Positions 24,427 through 35,243 of a stretch of 64,000 bases of DNA are shown one piece after another. This stretch comes from Epiperipatus broadwayi (lineage: Eukaryota; Onychophora; Udeonychophora; Euonychophora; Peripatidae). The DNA lies in the NCBI GenBank assembly GCA_028023455.1, contig JAQFVV010012396.1, forward strand, positions 5,808,085-5,872,084. The letters are read 5' to 3'. Numbering within the stretch: position 1 is the stretch's first letter; each line of letters starts with the position of its first letter. The notes beneath the pieces were generated by a model. The model was not told the origin of the DNA. It worked only from the letters and a program-made list of their open reading frames with translations, and did not search any database. The position numbers were made by a program, and so were the translations under genes.

Positions 24427-25373
24427 CACCTGGGTCTCTTTTTACACGGATTTATTTAACCCGATTTTGAAGTTATGCAATTCACGTTTCTCCGGAAGTC
24501 GAACTCCGATAATGCGCTATTACTTTAAATAATAAATGTCACGCACTTATGTCATATATTGGAATTTGACTTTCATCTTAGTAATTTCAATATTTTCAGT
24601 GCTTTATAATAGTAAGATTTTATGCAATAATGAAATTAAAATCATGATTTCCACATTTTATGTATACACACATTAAATTTTACAAGATTATAATGTAAAT
24701 TTGTTCAAACATTGTGTGTGTTAATTTTGCATTTTAAATCACATTCTGTTTTTCTTTTTAAAAAAGAATGTAATCAATTATTAATCATTTAGTGTCAGCA
24801 AGTTTATTTTTAAAAGGTGAGTAATAGCAATGGGCACAATTAAAATTGAAAATTAAAAAATTCAAGACAAAAATAAGAATTTAATTTTTAGTTGTTAGAT
24901 TAATTACTAATTATATTGTCACCAGAAAACCATTAACACAACATGAGACTGACATTGGCGCTAGTTGTATTTCCTCTTTTGAAGAATCTGATTTTTTACC
25001 CGTTTTGCAAACGAACCTGTTTAACGGCAAATAGCGATAATAATTAAAATGTGTATAAAAAATGTAAATTACTGTAAATTATGCATAAAAATATATTGTT
25101 TTGAATAAAATTAAATATTATAGTTAAAAAAAGTTTGTCTTGTATCAATTTTTTTCAAATTTGAAATTTTTTATTAGTCATATTTTATTTCCTTATTTTT
25201 TTTTGCACAAATTTTAAAGTAATTTTACATTGGTCCTTTGCTTTTATGTAATCTTTGAAAAATCACGGTCCATATCCTCCCTTTTTCAAGGTAAGTTACG
25301 TCTATTTTTGCACGATTTCATTTGTGCGTGTTTTCTGAGGAACCTATCTATCATGTAAAATGAGACCCAGGTG
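24427..25373. mobile_element. Non-autonomous DNA transposon with TA target duplication
   Basis: The 947-bp segment starts CACCTGGGTCTC and ends GAGACCCAGGTG. The ~20-bp terminal inverted repeats match except at scattered positions (CTCTTTTTACAC against the complement CTCATTTTACAT). A TA dinucleotide flanks both sides (24,425-24,426 and 25,374-25,375). The interior is non-coding and AT-rich. TA duplication with short inverted repeats is typical of Tc1/mariner-type non-autonomous elements, but other TA-targeting families remain possible. Confidence 0.8.
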
Positions 25374-25734
25374 TATATTTAGAATAATGTTGATTCATTT
25401 ATTTATTCATTACCTAGGTTCTAATTTAAGGTAGATTAGACTTGAAAATTTGCATAAGTTCTAAACACACTTTTAGAATTATTTTCATGCATCACTAGCC
25501 ATCTACAATAACAATCTAAATTTGATCAGTAAATGAATATTTTATTATTCTTGGGTAGAATGTGATCAAGAACCTTCTCTATCAAAGAAATGATAAAATA
25601 ATAAGTAACTGGGTGAATTTTGATAGTAAAGAATGATTAGATTTTTTTAAAAAAACAAAAGTTATGATGACTCTTCTACTACAGATTTAGTAAAATAAAA
25701 AGTGATTTGAAAATGTTTAATCTCCTCCCCCCCC

Positions 25735-25840
25735 CATATGTCATAGCATCGACCGGGACGCGAACCCACAACAGTCTGCAACCAACTACTTGCTTGCAAG
25801 GGATTACGATAAGATCTCGGCTAACAACGCTTGACAAAAA
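25735..25840 (-). repeat. tRNA-like sequence (SINE head or tRNA pseudogene)
   Basis: The minus strand has TTAGCCGAGATCT (A-box-like, with U8-A9-G10-C11 order) and, about 45 bases on, GGGTTCGCGTCCC (B box). This matches tRNA spacing with a medium-length variable region. The acceptor halves do not pair (GCGTTGT before the A box; GGTCGAT after the T arm), so it is not a functional tRNA. A run of nine Gs follows on the same strand. A tRNA-derived SINE head is the best reading. Confidence 0.55.
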
Positions 25841-26379
25841 ATATTTAATCTTACATGCAATTCAGGTGATGTTAAAAATCTTGAATAGATATATTCTGAA
25901 TGAATTATTTATCTGATGATTTGTTTTCTGATATATTAGACATCTTATTATCTGAAAATTTATTTTCTTTTGGAAAAGTTAAATTCACTTAAAATAATAA
26001 AAATTTGAGAAATTTATATTTAAAAAAGGCAGATTAATATTGTTTTCATCTGTTTACAAAAAGGCATTTAATAAAGTAAACTGGATTACCGTACCTTGGT
26101 AGATAGAACGTATTGCCTAAAAAAAAGAAATGATTATTAGAAAAATTATATTTTGTAACATTAAAAAGTATTTGTAAAATTAAATGATATTAGAATAGAA
26201 AAAATATACAATTTCTTCTTATTCCTAATTTTGTATCCATGGTTTCAATTAGCCACTATTTGAAAAAATATTTAATAAAAAACCAAAAGTATTAGAAATT
26301 AATAAAAAAATCTTATTATTAATAAATTTAATTTTTTTAAATTTACAGCGCAGTTTCTGACCTAGCATATGGTAAAACT

Positions 26380-26800
26380 TTACAACAACTAGCAACTCAG
26401 ACTTTCACACGACCCACTACTCTCAGTGTCATCTCATATTGCTGACCCAGCTGATCACACACATGTTGAAAAGATAAGTAATCCCCAATATACGTATTTC
26501 ATGCTAAACCAGCAATCATCAGTTGGTCCAGATTACTATCATCACACACATATATAATCAGTGCTCAGCTTTATATTAAGATAGCCAATCTTCATACTTT
26601 AATGGACAGGCTTCAAACTATTCCAACTCACAACTCTTCAGCCTTCCATTTCACTGAAAATCTGATGATGGAATGTTCAAAGCCCTTATTAGTGCCAAGG
26701 TTGTCATCCTACCCATGTTGACATATTAGTCATTCTGACCCCTCATGTACAGGAGAATAATCCATTTATACATACATATGCGAGGGATGGGCAGACCTAT
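26380..26800 (-). repeat. tRNA-headed SINE-like repeat, array copy A
   Basis: First of a cluster. On the minus strand the unit ends with a tRNA-like module, here partly lost at its outer edge (the GGGATTCGAAC block is replaced by other sequence at 26,380). It keeps the CATGCTAAACCAGCAATCAT core and a ~300-bp body containing AATGGACAGGCTTCAAAC and TGGAATGTTCAAAGCCC. It is followed by a linker, CTATTATACACTATTTATAT, shared with the next copy. Copy B is almost identical over ~400 bp, which implies a recent local duplication. Confidence 0.8.
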
Positions 26801-26825
26801 TATACACTATTTATATAGATTAATA

Positions 26826-27420
26826 CATTGTACAGGCTTGAACCTGCATTTATATATGTAATATATGCGGGATTCGAACTCAAACTTTCACATGACCCAC
26901 TACTCTCAGTGTCATCTCATATTGCTGACCCAGCTGATCACACACATGTTGAAAAGATAAGTAATCCCCAATATACGTATTTCATGCTAAACCAGCAATC
27001 ATCAGTTGGTCCAGATTACTATCATCACACACATATATAATCAGTGCTCAGCTTTATATTAAGATAGCCAATCTTCATACTTTAATGGACAGGCTTCAAA
27101 CTATTCCAACTCACAACTCTTCAGCCTTCCATTTCACTGAAAATCTGATGATGGAATGTTCAAAGCCCTTATTAGTGCCAAGGTTGTCATCCTACCCATG
27201 TTGACATATTAGTCATTCTGACCCCTCATGTACAGGAGAATAATCCATTTATACATACATATGCGAGGGATGGGCAGACTTCCTCCCCCCCCCTCCCCCC
27301 ATTCAACCACAATCCGCCCCCCTAACTCCAGCTTTGCCTCTTTCCTCCCCCCCCCCCCCGCCCTCCGCCCCCAGACCTATTATACACTATTTATATAGAT
27401 TAATACATTGTACAGGCTTG
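26826..27420 (-). repeat. tRNA-headed SINE-like repeat, array copy B
   Basis: Has a complete head on the minus strand. GAGTTCGAATCCCGC (B box, about 26,866-26,880) is preceded in that direction by GAGAGTAGTGGGTCATGTGA and an AGCAATATGAGATG segment that could be an A box. The core and body are as in copy A. The body is interrupted at 27,280-27,371 by a C-rich insertion flanked by CAGAC on both sides, and then resumes with the same linker as copy A. Confidence 0.8.
27280..27371. repeat. C-rich insertion inside SINE copy B
   Basis: About 92 bp, strongly C-rich on the plus strand with several C runs of six or more, in an otherwise AT-rich region. CAGAC at 27,275-27,279 and 27,372-27,376 looks like a 5-bp target duplication. 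Copy A lacks the insertion at the same point. The complementary strand carries many G runs and could form G-quadruplexes. Origin unknown; an assembly or sequencing artefact is possible. Confidence 0.75.
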
Positions 27421-27545
27421 AACCTGCATTTATATATGTAATATATGCGGGATTCGAACTCAAACTTTCACACGACCCACTACTCTCAGTGCCATCTCAT
27501 ACTGCTTTCCCACCTGATCACACACATGTTGAAAATATAAATAAT
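27400..27545 (-). repeat. tRNA-headed SINE-like repeat, partial copy C
   Basis: Head module again (ATATGCGGGATTCGAACTCA, ACCCACTACTCTCAGTG), cut off after ACATGTTGAAAATATAAATA. It runs directly into the inverted copy D, giving a head-to-head junction near 27,545. Confidence 0.8.
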
Positions 27546-28180
27546 CACCAATATATGTGATCAGTGGGTCAGTAATATGAGATGGTACTGAGAGTAGTGG
27601 GTCATGTGAAAGTCTGAGTTTAAATCCCACATATATTACATATATAAAAGCAGTTTTAAGACTGTACAATGTAATAATTTATATAAATAGTGTGTAATAG
27701 GTCTGCCCATTCCTCACATATGTAAGTATAAATGGATTATTCTCCTGTACATGAGGGATCAGAATGACTAATATGTCAACATGGGTAGGATGACAACCTT
27801 GGCACTAATAAGGGCTTTGAACATTCCATCATCAGATTTTCAGTAAAATGGAAGGCTGAAGAGTTGTGAGTTGGAATAGTTTGAAGCCTGTCCATTAAAG
27901 TATGAAGATTGGCTATCTTAATATAAAGCTGAGCACTGATTATATATATATATGTGTGTGTGTGTGTGAGGATACTAATCTGGACCAACTGATGATTGCT
28001 GGTTTAGCATAAAATACATATATTGGTGATTATTTATCTTTTCAACATGTGTGTGATCAGGTAGGTAAGCAATATGAGATGGCACTGAGAGTAATGGGTC
28101 ATGTGAAAGTCTGAGTTCGAATCCTGCATATAGTACATATATAAATGCAGGTTTAAGCCTGTCCAATGTATTAACAACTA
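27546..28180 (+). repeat. Inverted tRNA-headed SINE-like repeats, copy D
   Basis: Same family in the opposite orientation. A partial head with AGTTTAAATCCCACATAT lies at about 27,614-27,640. The body follows (TGAGGGATCAGAATGACTAA through TAATATAAAGCTGAGC), with a TA/TG microsatellite at about 27,940-27,970. The core and a full head at 28,050-28,170 (AGTTCGAATCCTGCATAT) complete it. The whole 26.4-28.2 kb block is a compound palindrome of one family. Confidence 0.8.
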
Positions 28181-28600
28181 GCAATGTAAAGTGTTTAATT
28201 CCTCATTCATTATAAACCAAATATTTTAAAAATTCAAACTGCCCTAGTTTCAAATATAAATATTTCTGTATGTTATATAATATATTTCATTAATAGCAAA
28301 GTGATTGCTTTTATACATTTGTGAATAGCATTTTTAAAAAGCAATAATTAAAATAATAAACAATAAACTAATCTTCTCTTAAAACTATTAAAACATTACA
28401 TGATTGCTTTTCTATGTTTTAATGGTGTTATATTAATCCTGACCATAGGATTATGTGATTGTGGTTTTTAAAAAAGCCAAAGACACCAACATGCTATACT
28501 GAACTGGGTTTAGATCTATATGACTGTACACACAAATGAACTTGGATTGAAAACATTATTGTGTTTTCATCTTAGACTCATAGCTTTATAGTTAACTAAG
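28181..28600. other. No recognisable feature
   Basis: AT-rich linker between the SINE cluster and the hairpin half arm. Confidence 0.6.
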
Positions 28601-28604
28601 TAAA

Positions 28605-28750
28605 TAAAAGGTGGCCACAAGCTAGAAACTAGTCTGAAGATACTGGATGAGTAGGCATTAGATAGGAATTTTATACACAAACCTTCTTGCATCCATTGAT
28701 TACTAAGAATTGTACTGGGTGGCACTACTATATGGAGAGTTATAAAATTT
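28605..28750. repeat. Half arm of the hairpin MITE family
   Basis: Contains CCACAAGCTAGAAACTAGTC, GGATGAGTAGGCATTAGATA, ATCCATTGATTACT and TGGCACTACTATATGGAGAG, the loop plus right arm of the 60-kb hairpin. The left arm is missing. Confidence 0.85.
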
Positions 28751-28780
28751 TTGTGTATACGATGGCTGGAAGGGTGGCAA

Positions 28781-30475
28781 AATGAATAGAAGAAAATAAT
28801 AATAGTGGAAGAAATGCAAGGAGGTTTTAGATCAGATAGGCATATAGGAAATAGTTTATTTGTATTCACACAATTTATAGATATGAGTAGGAATATAGGT
28901 AGATAGTTATATGTGGTCTTTATAGATGTAGAGAAGGTATATAATAGAATAAACAGAAATAGATTATGGGTATGTTTAGTAAATTTGGGAATAAATGGAA
29001 CTTTAGTGGATCTTATTAAGAGATTGTATGAAAATAATTAGTATACATATCAATTAGAAAATATAGAATCAATTAGAGTTAAAAATAAGATGGGACTGGA
29101 CTAAGGCAAGGATGCCTTATGTCACCTATTTTATTTTTAGGTTGTTGTTTTTTGTTTTTGTTTTGAGAAAAATGGAGAGAGCATAGAAAGACTATTATAA
29201 GATCTTTTATTTGCTGATAACATCTTAATTGTGTAAAGTAGATAGGGAAGATATGGAAGTTATGCTGAAGATGTGTGCAAGGGTAGATAAAGAGATGAGG
29301 GTTAAATTTAGGAAGAAAAAACAAAAGTAATGATGATAAATGCTGGAAAAAGAGAAGAGAAATATTTTTATTGGGGGATATAAAGTTAAATATTGGTGAA
29401 TAGGTATAATTATTTGAGAATCATCTTAAATCATCAGAGAAATTGTTTGGCTGAATGGAAGAAAAAGTTGAAAAATGAAGTAAAGAAAAGAAAGAAACTG
29501 ATAAAGAAATTGTTTTCCTATAATAAATATGATTTAGCAAGAATTGTATGGAAGAGAGTGGCAGTAACAGGGTTAACTTATGGTAACAATGCATTATGTG
29601 TTAGTAAAGAGGTGCTATATTACTTAGAAAAAGTACAAAAAGAAATAAAAGTTATGCATTAGATGCAGATGTGTGGATTGTAAAGGAGGAAATTCAATGA
29701 GAAATGAGATAATCAAGTTTTTATAAGAGAGATGCAAAAAGCAAAATGAAAATGTTTGGTAGATTTCAATGTATGGATAGTAAGAGAATAGCCAAAATAG
29801 TATTTAATTCGTTTACAAATAAAAGATAGGCACTAAAATGGGTGATAAAGTTAATATGGTATGCAGAAGATTTGAATAAAGACTTTATGTACAAAAGATG
29901 GATTGATTGTGTTAGGAGAATTGTTGAGTGTTATAAAGGCAAAAAACGGAATAGGAGAATAGATGCATTAATAAAAAACAGGGAGTTGGAGAGATGGAGA
30001 ACTTGTAAGGAGAGTAAAAAGAGTTTAAATATATATAGAAGTAAACAGAATATTGGATGTGAGTTAATTTATGATAATAGCAAGAAAAGTAATCTACTTC
30101 TTAAGGGCAAACAGAATCATTAGCAACAAGGAAATATACACATAAATGGAGAAATATGTGTGATTTAGTCTGCAAATCATGTAAGGAAGGCATTGTTAAC
30201 TGAATGTCAATGCTTATAAGAAGAAAGGGTACAAATAATGAAATTGTGGAAAAATAAATATAAATTTTATGCTGAATTTGGAAAAGAGATACAGGGTATA
30301 TAGATATAAAGGCCATAGAATGGACAAAGATGATGTTGTGGAAATATGATGGAGCAGGATAGAAAAAAATTGGGGGAAACTTAGGGTGGGGAATGGAAGG
30401 AAAAGTAAGATAGCTAACAGGTTTCTCTGAGCATAGTGGATGAGAGATAAAGGAGAAGCCATAGTGCATTACATC
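28781..30475 (+). pseudogene. Decayed LINE reverse transcriptase (C-terminal two thirds)
   Basis: Non-LTR retrotransposon polymerase remnant, read in several frames. It opens with GGFRSDRHIGNSLF, then YVVFIDVEKVYNRIN (motif A, F-x-D) at about 28,905-28,955. GCLMSPILF (the RQG.-SP.LF motif) follows in a shifted frame at about 29,110-29,136. LLFADNILIV comes next at about 29,205-29,230: motif C, whose second catalytic Asp is now Asn (FADD to FADN). The thumb-like part follows (VNRYNYLRIILNHQ, about 29,393 on; IVWKRVAVTGLTYG near 29,545). A C-terminal stretch runs from about 29,842 (WYAEDLNKDFMYKRWID) to near 30,120 and traces on to about 30,300. Several stops and frame changes disrupt it and it lacks the endonuclease domain, so it is 5'-truncated and dead. 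Clade is uncertain (Jockey/R1-like order). Confidence 0.85.
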
Positions 30476-31150
30476 ATATTGTTCTAATCTTCACTTGTGG
30501 TTTTAGTTTAATTCATACATGGAACTAAAACCCTAAATTCAAAAATCCAAAGTATTAAACAAAGAAATTTTCTTTCATTTTTTAGTGATGTCCAATTGAA
30601 TTAATTGCCCTATGGAGTTTATTTTTATAAAGCGGGCTTTGCAAAGCAGAAATTAAAGTGCAATATAATTTGGTAAAGGAGTTATAATTTGAAACAATAC
30701 AAAATCAATAACTTTATTGTCTTTTTGACTTCTAGATTTACTATAATCTGAGGATCATGATATTCTTTTCAATTCTAAAGGATAATTTACAGAATGTTTT
30801 TTTTAAATATTTAAATATAAAGTATAAAGAATCTGGATTATTAATTAATATTATATAAAAAAATTATTCAGTAATTTAAAAAAAAGTTTAACAATTTCCT
30901 TTTAGCTAATTATTATCTTGATAATGTTGATTAATTTAAATATCTTTATAACTTTTCATATCTAAGATCAATTAGCATGCTATGATGCAGCAGAGACACC
31001 AATAGGCTGCCACTTCATTTAAAAAATTAAAAAATGAGATATTTCATAACTACTTCAACCAAATTAATTTGTCAGGACTGTTATAGTGTAAGTTTTATCA
31101 ATGTAATACAATACTCCATAATATTCTGGAAAATGATGATAAGATTATCA
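30476..31150. other. No recognisable feature
   Basis: AT-rich stretch between the two LINE remnants; no structure seen. Confidence 0.6.
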
Positions 31151-31153
31151 TCA

Positions 31154-31595
31154 TCAACCATTATCAATCCACTGCAGGATGAAGGTCTTTCTAAGTTTAA
31201 ACCATCTTCTCTGATCTTTAGTGTCTCTTCTTTATATCACCCCTGCACACTTTCTTATTTCGTCCATCCATCTCACACTTGGTCTCTTTTTGTGTCTTTT
31301 ACAATCTCTTGGAATCCAGTTTTAAGATGTCAATTGTCCATCTATTATCATCTCTTCTAGCAATATGTCCAGCACAGCTCCACTTCAGACTTTTAATTTT
31401 TTCAATGAGATCAATAACACCTGTTTGTTCTCTTACCCATATATTGCATTTTCGATCTCTTCTTGTTACTCCTAACATGCATCTCTCCATACTTGTTTGA
31501 GTTGTCTGAAGTCTCTGTATTGCTTTTCTATTAAGTGTCCAAGTCTCAGATCTATAAGTAAGATCATACCAATTGGTACGTTTTTTTAGCTTGAT
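31154..31595 (-). pseudogene. C-terminal end of an RTE-like LINE polymerase
   Basis: Antisense fragment of a second non-LTR retrotransposon. From about 31,590 downward the minus strand reads TYRSETWTLNRKAIQRLQT (the Y.SETW motif), then MERCMLGVTRRDRK and WVREQTGVIDLIEKIKSLKW. CAGHIARRDDNRWT follows (the AGH.AR..DNRW motif), ending in this frame at KLDSKRL. After a frame change it continues as RWMDEIRKCAG and RRWFKLRKTFILQW to a stop at 31,154-31,156. Beyond the stop is a GAT-repeat tail (ATCATCATC on the plus strand). This order is characteristic of the extreme C-terminus of RTE-clade endonuclease-reverse transcriptases. The reverse transcriptase core is missing: truncated and frameshifted. 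Confidence 0.85.
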
Positions 31596-31599
31596 GAAT

Positions 31600-33690
31600 A
31601 TGATCTACACTTATAGAAGTATATCTTTGATGAATTAGGAATGTGAAGTGAACGGGTTGTAATAGACTTTTTCACTAAGTATTTTAACTTAAGCACGGTC
31701 ATAGAAAAGAAGTAGAGTCTTTTCCATTATAAAAAATATCTTAAAGACACTCTAAAAGAGTCCAATATTACTTTCATTAGTAAAATATGTTATGAGGATA
31801 GAATACAATGAATAGTTACAATTATGCAAAGTATAAAGATGCAGAAAAGATTAAGTATATTGTTTAAAATATCAAATAGAGTAATAAAAAACTATCATGA
31901 AGATATGTGGATATTATTCATCGTTTAATATATCTAAACATTACAAAATTAGTTTTAAATATTTTCTTCTCTCTTTTTCTGAAATTAGAGTGACCATATT
32001 CGTTTACGAATGGCTTCTATTGATGTCGATAATGAAATAAATATATGCACACACACATATGGAAAAAGTATTACTTCATTAAAATGTGCTAAAAGTCACT
32101 TCTGAAGTTAAAATTGTAAGCGTTCATATATTGCATATCTTTTACAAATACATCTTATAATAATAATAAAAGTATATTCTTATTCAAATAAGGTTTTTTT
32201 ATGCAATATTAATAAACAAAATTGTCGATTTTTTTTTCCTAAAAAAAGATGGTAATTTTCAAACTATTAAAAATCCATTTCCGCATCAGTCAAGTAAGAA
32301 ATAAGTAGTGTAATTGTAAATGTAAAAATATATATAGTTAGTTAATTTAAACTCTTAGACTATTTACATTACGTTAAAATCTTCATATTTTTTAATAACT
32401 GCAATTTTATTGACATACAGTAATTTATTTTTATACAAAAATTGGAAAATTATTTTTCAATATGAGTGTATGAAAAAAAAAAGATTCAGCAATTTTAAAG
32501 TTCGTTCATTTTTCAAAATGTATTAGTTGCTCTACTTTAATGTTAAGTAATCATAGATTGAAGTATAGTACAGTTTAATTATTGCAAATGGATTCTCTCT
32601 GTTATTATTGTTTTCTGAATATATATAATGCTTAAAAAAAAAAAATTATCTTTTGTAGAATAGTTTTGGATTTTTTAAAAAAAAATCAGATATATTAATC
32701 TTTAATTGAGGTTTAAAGTTTATATCTGTGCTAGAGATAATCTCTAATTTCGAAAATGGTTAATAATAATCATTAGTGTATTTATCTGAAATGGATGGCG
32801 TCAAAGCTGTGAGTGGAGGGAGTTTGACAATGGTAAAAGAAAATGTAACAATTTACTCTAGATAAATACTTTGCATATAATAGAGATATATATGAGAGAT
32901 AGTGACCTGGGCCAACTGTTGAGTGCTGGTTCAGCACGAAATGCATCTTGATGGTCATTTGTCTTTTATTATATCTTTATTTATATGAATTTGAAAAGAA
33001 TTGGGGAAGTGTGGAGGTTTTATTATATCTATAAATAGTTTTTGATTATTGGTCATGTATGATTTCTCGCATTAACAACCATTAATCTCTAAGATAAATA
33101 TATCACATGGGAAAAATATGTATGAAATCAGTCCAAAAATACATTTATCTAAAATGTTCAGTAGAAAATTATATCACATTTAAAAAATGTATCAGATAGA
33201 AAAACTATAGACTTCCTATTCGGGGGGGGGGGCACATTTATTTATTGCAAAAGATCTCATTTTTTTCTCCGACAGAGAGAGAGATTAAAACAATAAAATT
33301 TTGTCCAGTTTTTGAAATGTCAAGGCTGCATGCAGCCATATTTAGTTTCTATTAAAATCAGTTTACATATTGTCATATAATGAACTCTGTAACCACCATG
33401 TTGATATATGCCATATAGGCTTGAGAAAGCTTCAATCCAGTCCCGTTTGTATACTTATTTGTTTATTGTGTACCTTATTTATAAGCAAACATAATTTTAA
33501 ATATATACAAGCTATGTATGTACTTATATAATAGTCATCTGTGCTATGTCGAGCAGCACTCTGTTGCCTGCTGGATTGCAAATAGAAATAACACAAATAA
33601 TTACTAATTAATGTGGCAGCTCAGCAAGTAATTTTAAATAACAAGAGTTTATTTTACAGAATTATATGGAGATAATCAATCTTGTTTAAT
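31600..33690. other. No gene; one SINE core fragment
   Basis: At about 32,885-32,975 a fragment of the SINE-like family occurs without a head (GGCCAACTGTTGAGTGCTGG, then TTCAGCACGAAATGCATC and TGGTCATTTGTCTTTT). A run of 10 G lies near 33,223. Otherwise AT-rich and featureless. Confidence 0.65.
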
Positions 33691-33727
33691 ATATACTGTG
33701 ACAGTCAGATGATGTATGTTGGTTTAA

Positions 33728-33810
33728 CCCAGTTCGAATACTAAGAAAAAGTACTTTGAGGCCACCCATATGCGAGATATTAAATCAAGAATACTATGAC
33801 CTCTGCGCTA
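33728..33810 (-). promoter_or_regulatory. tRNA-like A/B-box pair near the LTR end
   Basis: In the element's direction, TAGCGCAGAGGTCATAG (33,794-33,810) is a good A-box match. About 65 bases later AGTATTCGAACTGGG (33,728-33,742) resembles a B box. The spacing is longer than in a standard tRNA. The other LTR has mutated versions (TAGGGTAGAGG, and TTCAAAC for TTCGAAC). This may be a captured SINE head or an internal RNA polymerase III-type signal; function is inference. Confidence 0.4.
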
Positions 33811-35206
33811 TTCACCTATTCTCGAGGCTAACTATGAACCAACAACATTATCTGAGACATGCATAAATTATTTTCTCATCTAGCCACAAAGCTTAGCATC
33901 AGGGGAGAGACATGGACGGGAACACCTATGGAGTTAAATAGTTAAATGCGCAAAAGTTCTAAGAAATATGTGTTTTGCATGCCTGGATCATTGAAAAGTA
34001 AAATAAAGCATTTAAAATAAAATTAAAAAAACTGAAGCTTTTTAGTTAAATAAGGTATTTAATTAATGACTTTAAAATATTAATAATGATTAATGGCCTC
34101 AGCTATTCCCCTAAATTAATGAAACAAACTAATTAGACAATAAAAACAGATTAAACGATATATTTTTGCGGTCTAGGTCTTTTCTTCCCAATTTTAATAA
34201 AATTGTCAATTCGAATCTCCTCGATAAAGTACAATAATAAAAATCTTTCACAAAGCATTTTCTAATTGCTTTGCACTAAAAACAGAGTTTAAAAATTATT
34301 TAAGACATATATAGCTAAATCAGATATACGTAATAAGCTAATGGCGGACAAAAGAGGCATTATCAAAAAGATTAAGTTGGCAAACAAAGGAAACTTACTC
34401 ATATGGAATTTAGAAACATAAATAAAATTGGAAAGAGATTTGAAATGAAAAATTAACTTTTAAACTTAACCGCAATGGAATACAAAATATTTATACATGT
34501 TAGTAATGAAGAATAGCGAAGAAAAAAGGGTTAAATATATAGATAGATAATCACGCAATATATATATCTAAGACTAGTCTAACAAAAATGATTACATAAT
34601 AAATATAATTAAATACAACATTTCAGAAATATAATTCAATGAAGCAATTAGGAAAGGTATGAACAAAAAAGGGTAGAAAGTAAATAGTTCAATGAGGAGA
34701 GATATGATTATCGTCCTGGTTCCTTGCTCCTGTTGGGCGGCATCATGGCTTGATCCGACCATCAATAGGTATTTGTCTGGACAAGGAAAATAGAAATAAG
34801 TAGCATGCTTTTACAAAAAGTCCTACAGACACAGCACAGAGTTCAGATTACTTAGGTGGACACTATGGCATTTTGATGGTATTTAGGGCCTCAACAGCAG
34901 GCAAAGCTTTGCCTAACCACCTAGCATGGTAGAATCCATCAAATTCATATGATTTTTAGCTTGTAGCATGTTCAAACTTCTTCGTGATTTTGAAGATGAC
35001 AATTGAATAACTTTTGGAGCAAAATGGAAATGAGAAGCAAAATCTTGGAGATTCAAAGCACAGGAAAAATCTGCATGAATTCTTTACAGAGAAATCTCAG
35101 CAAGCAAAATCAAAATCTGACAAAAGCAAGCACAAGAAAAAGCCTCCAGAGAAATCTGAATGAAATCTCCAAAGGGAAATCTGACTGCAATCTCCAAAAG
35201 GAAAAT

Positions 35207-35243
35207 CTGAATGCCAAGTCTTTTGTTCTCTCTCCTATTTATA
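35207..35243 (-). promoter_or_regulatory. LTR core promoter: TATA box and initiator
   Basis: The minus strand reads TATAAATAGG starting at 35,243, and TCAG with its A at 35,208, 35 bases downstream of the first T of the TATA box. This matches metazoan TATA/Inr spacing. The other LTR keeps the same TATAAATA (41,307-41,314). It sets the transcription direction of the element as minus. Confidence 0.65.

Noticed and set aside
25735-25840. Functional tRNA gene
   Set aside because: A and B boxes are good but the acceptor halves do not pair, so I keep it as a tRNA-like repeat.
31034-31500. Plus-strand ORFs of 73-108 codons
   Set aside because: Shadows of the antisense RTE-like C-terminus at 31,154-31,595.
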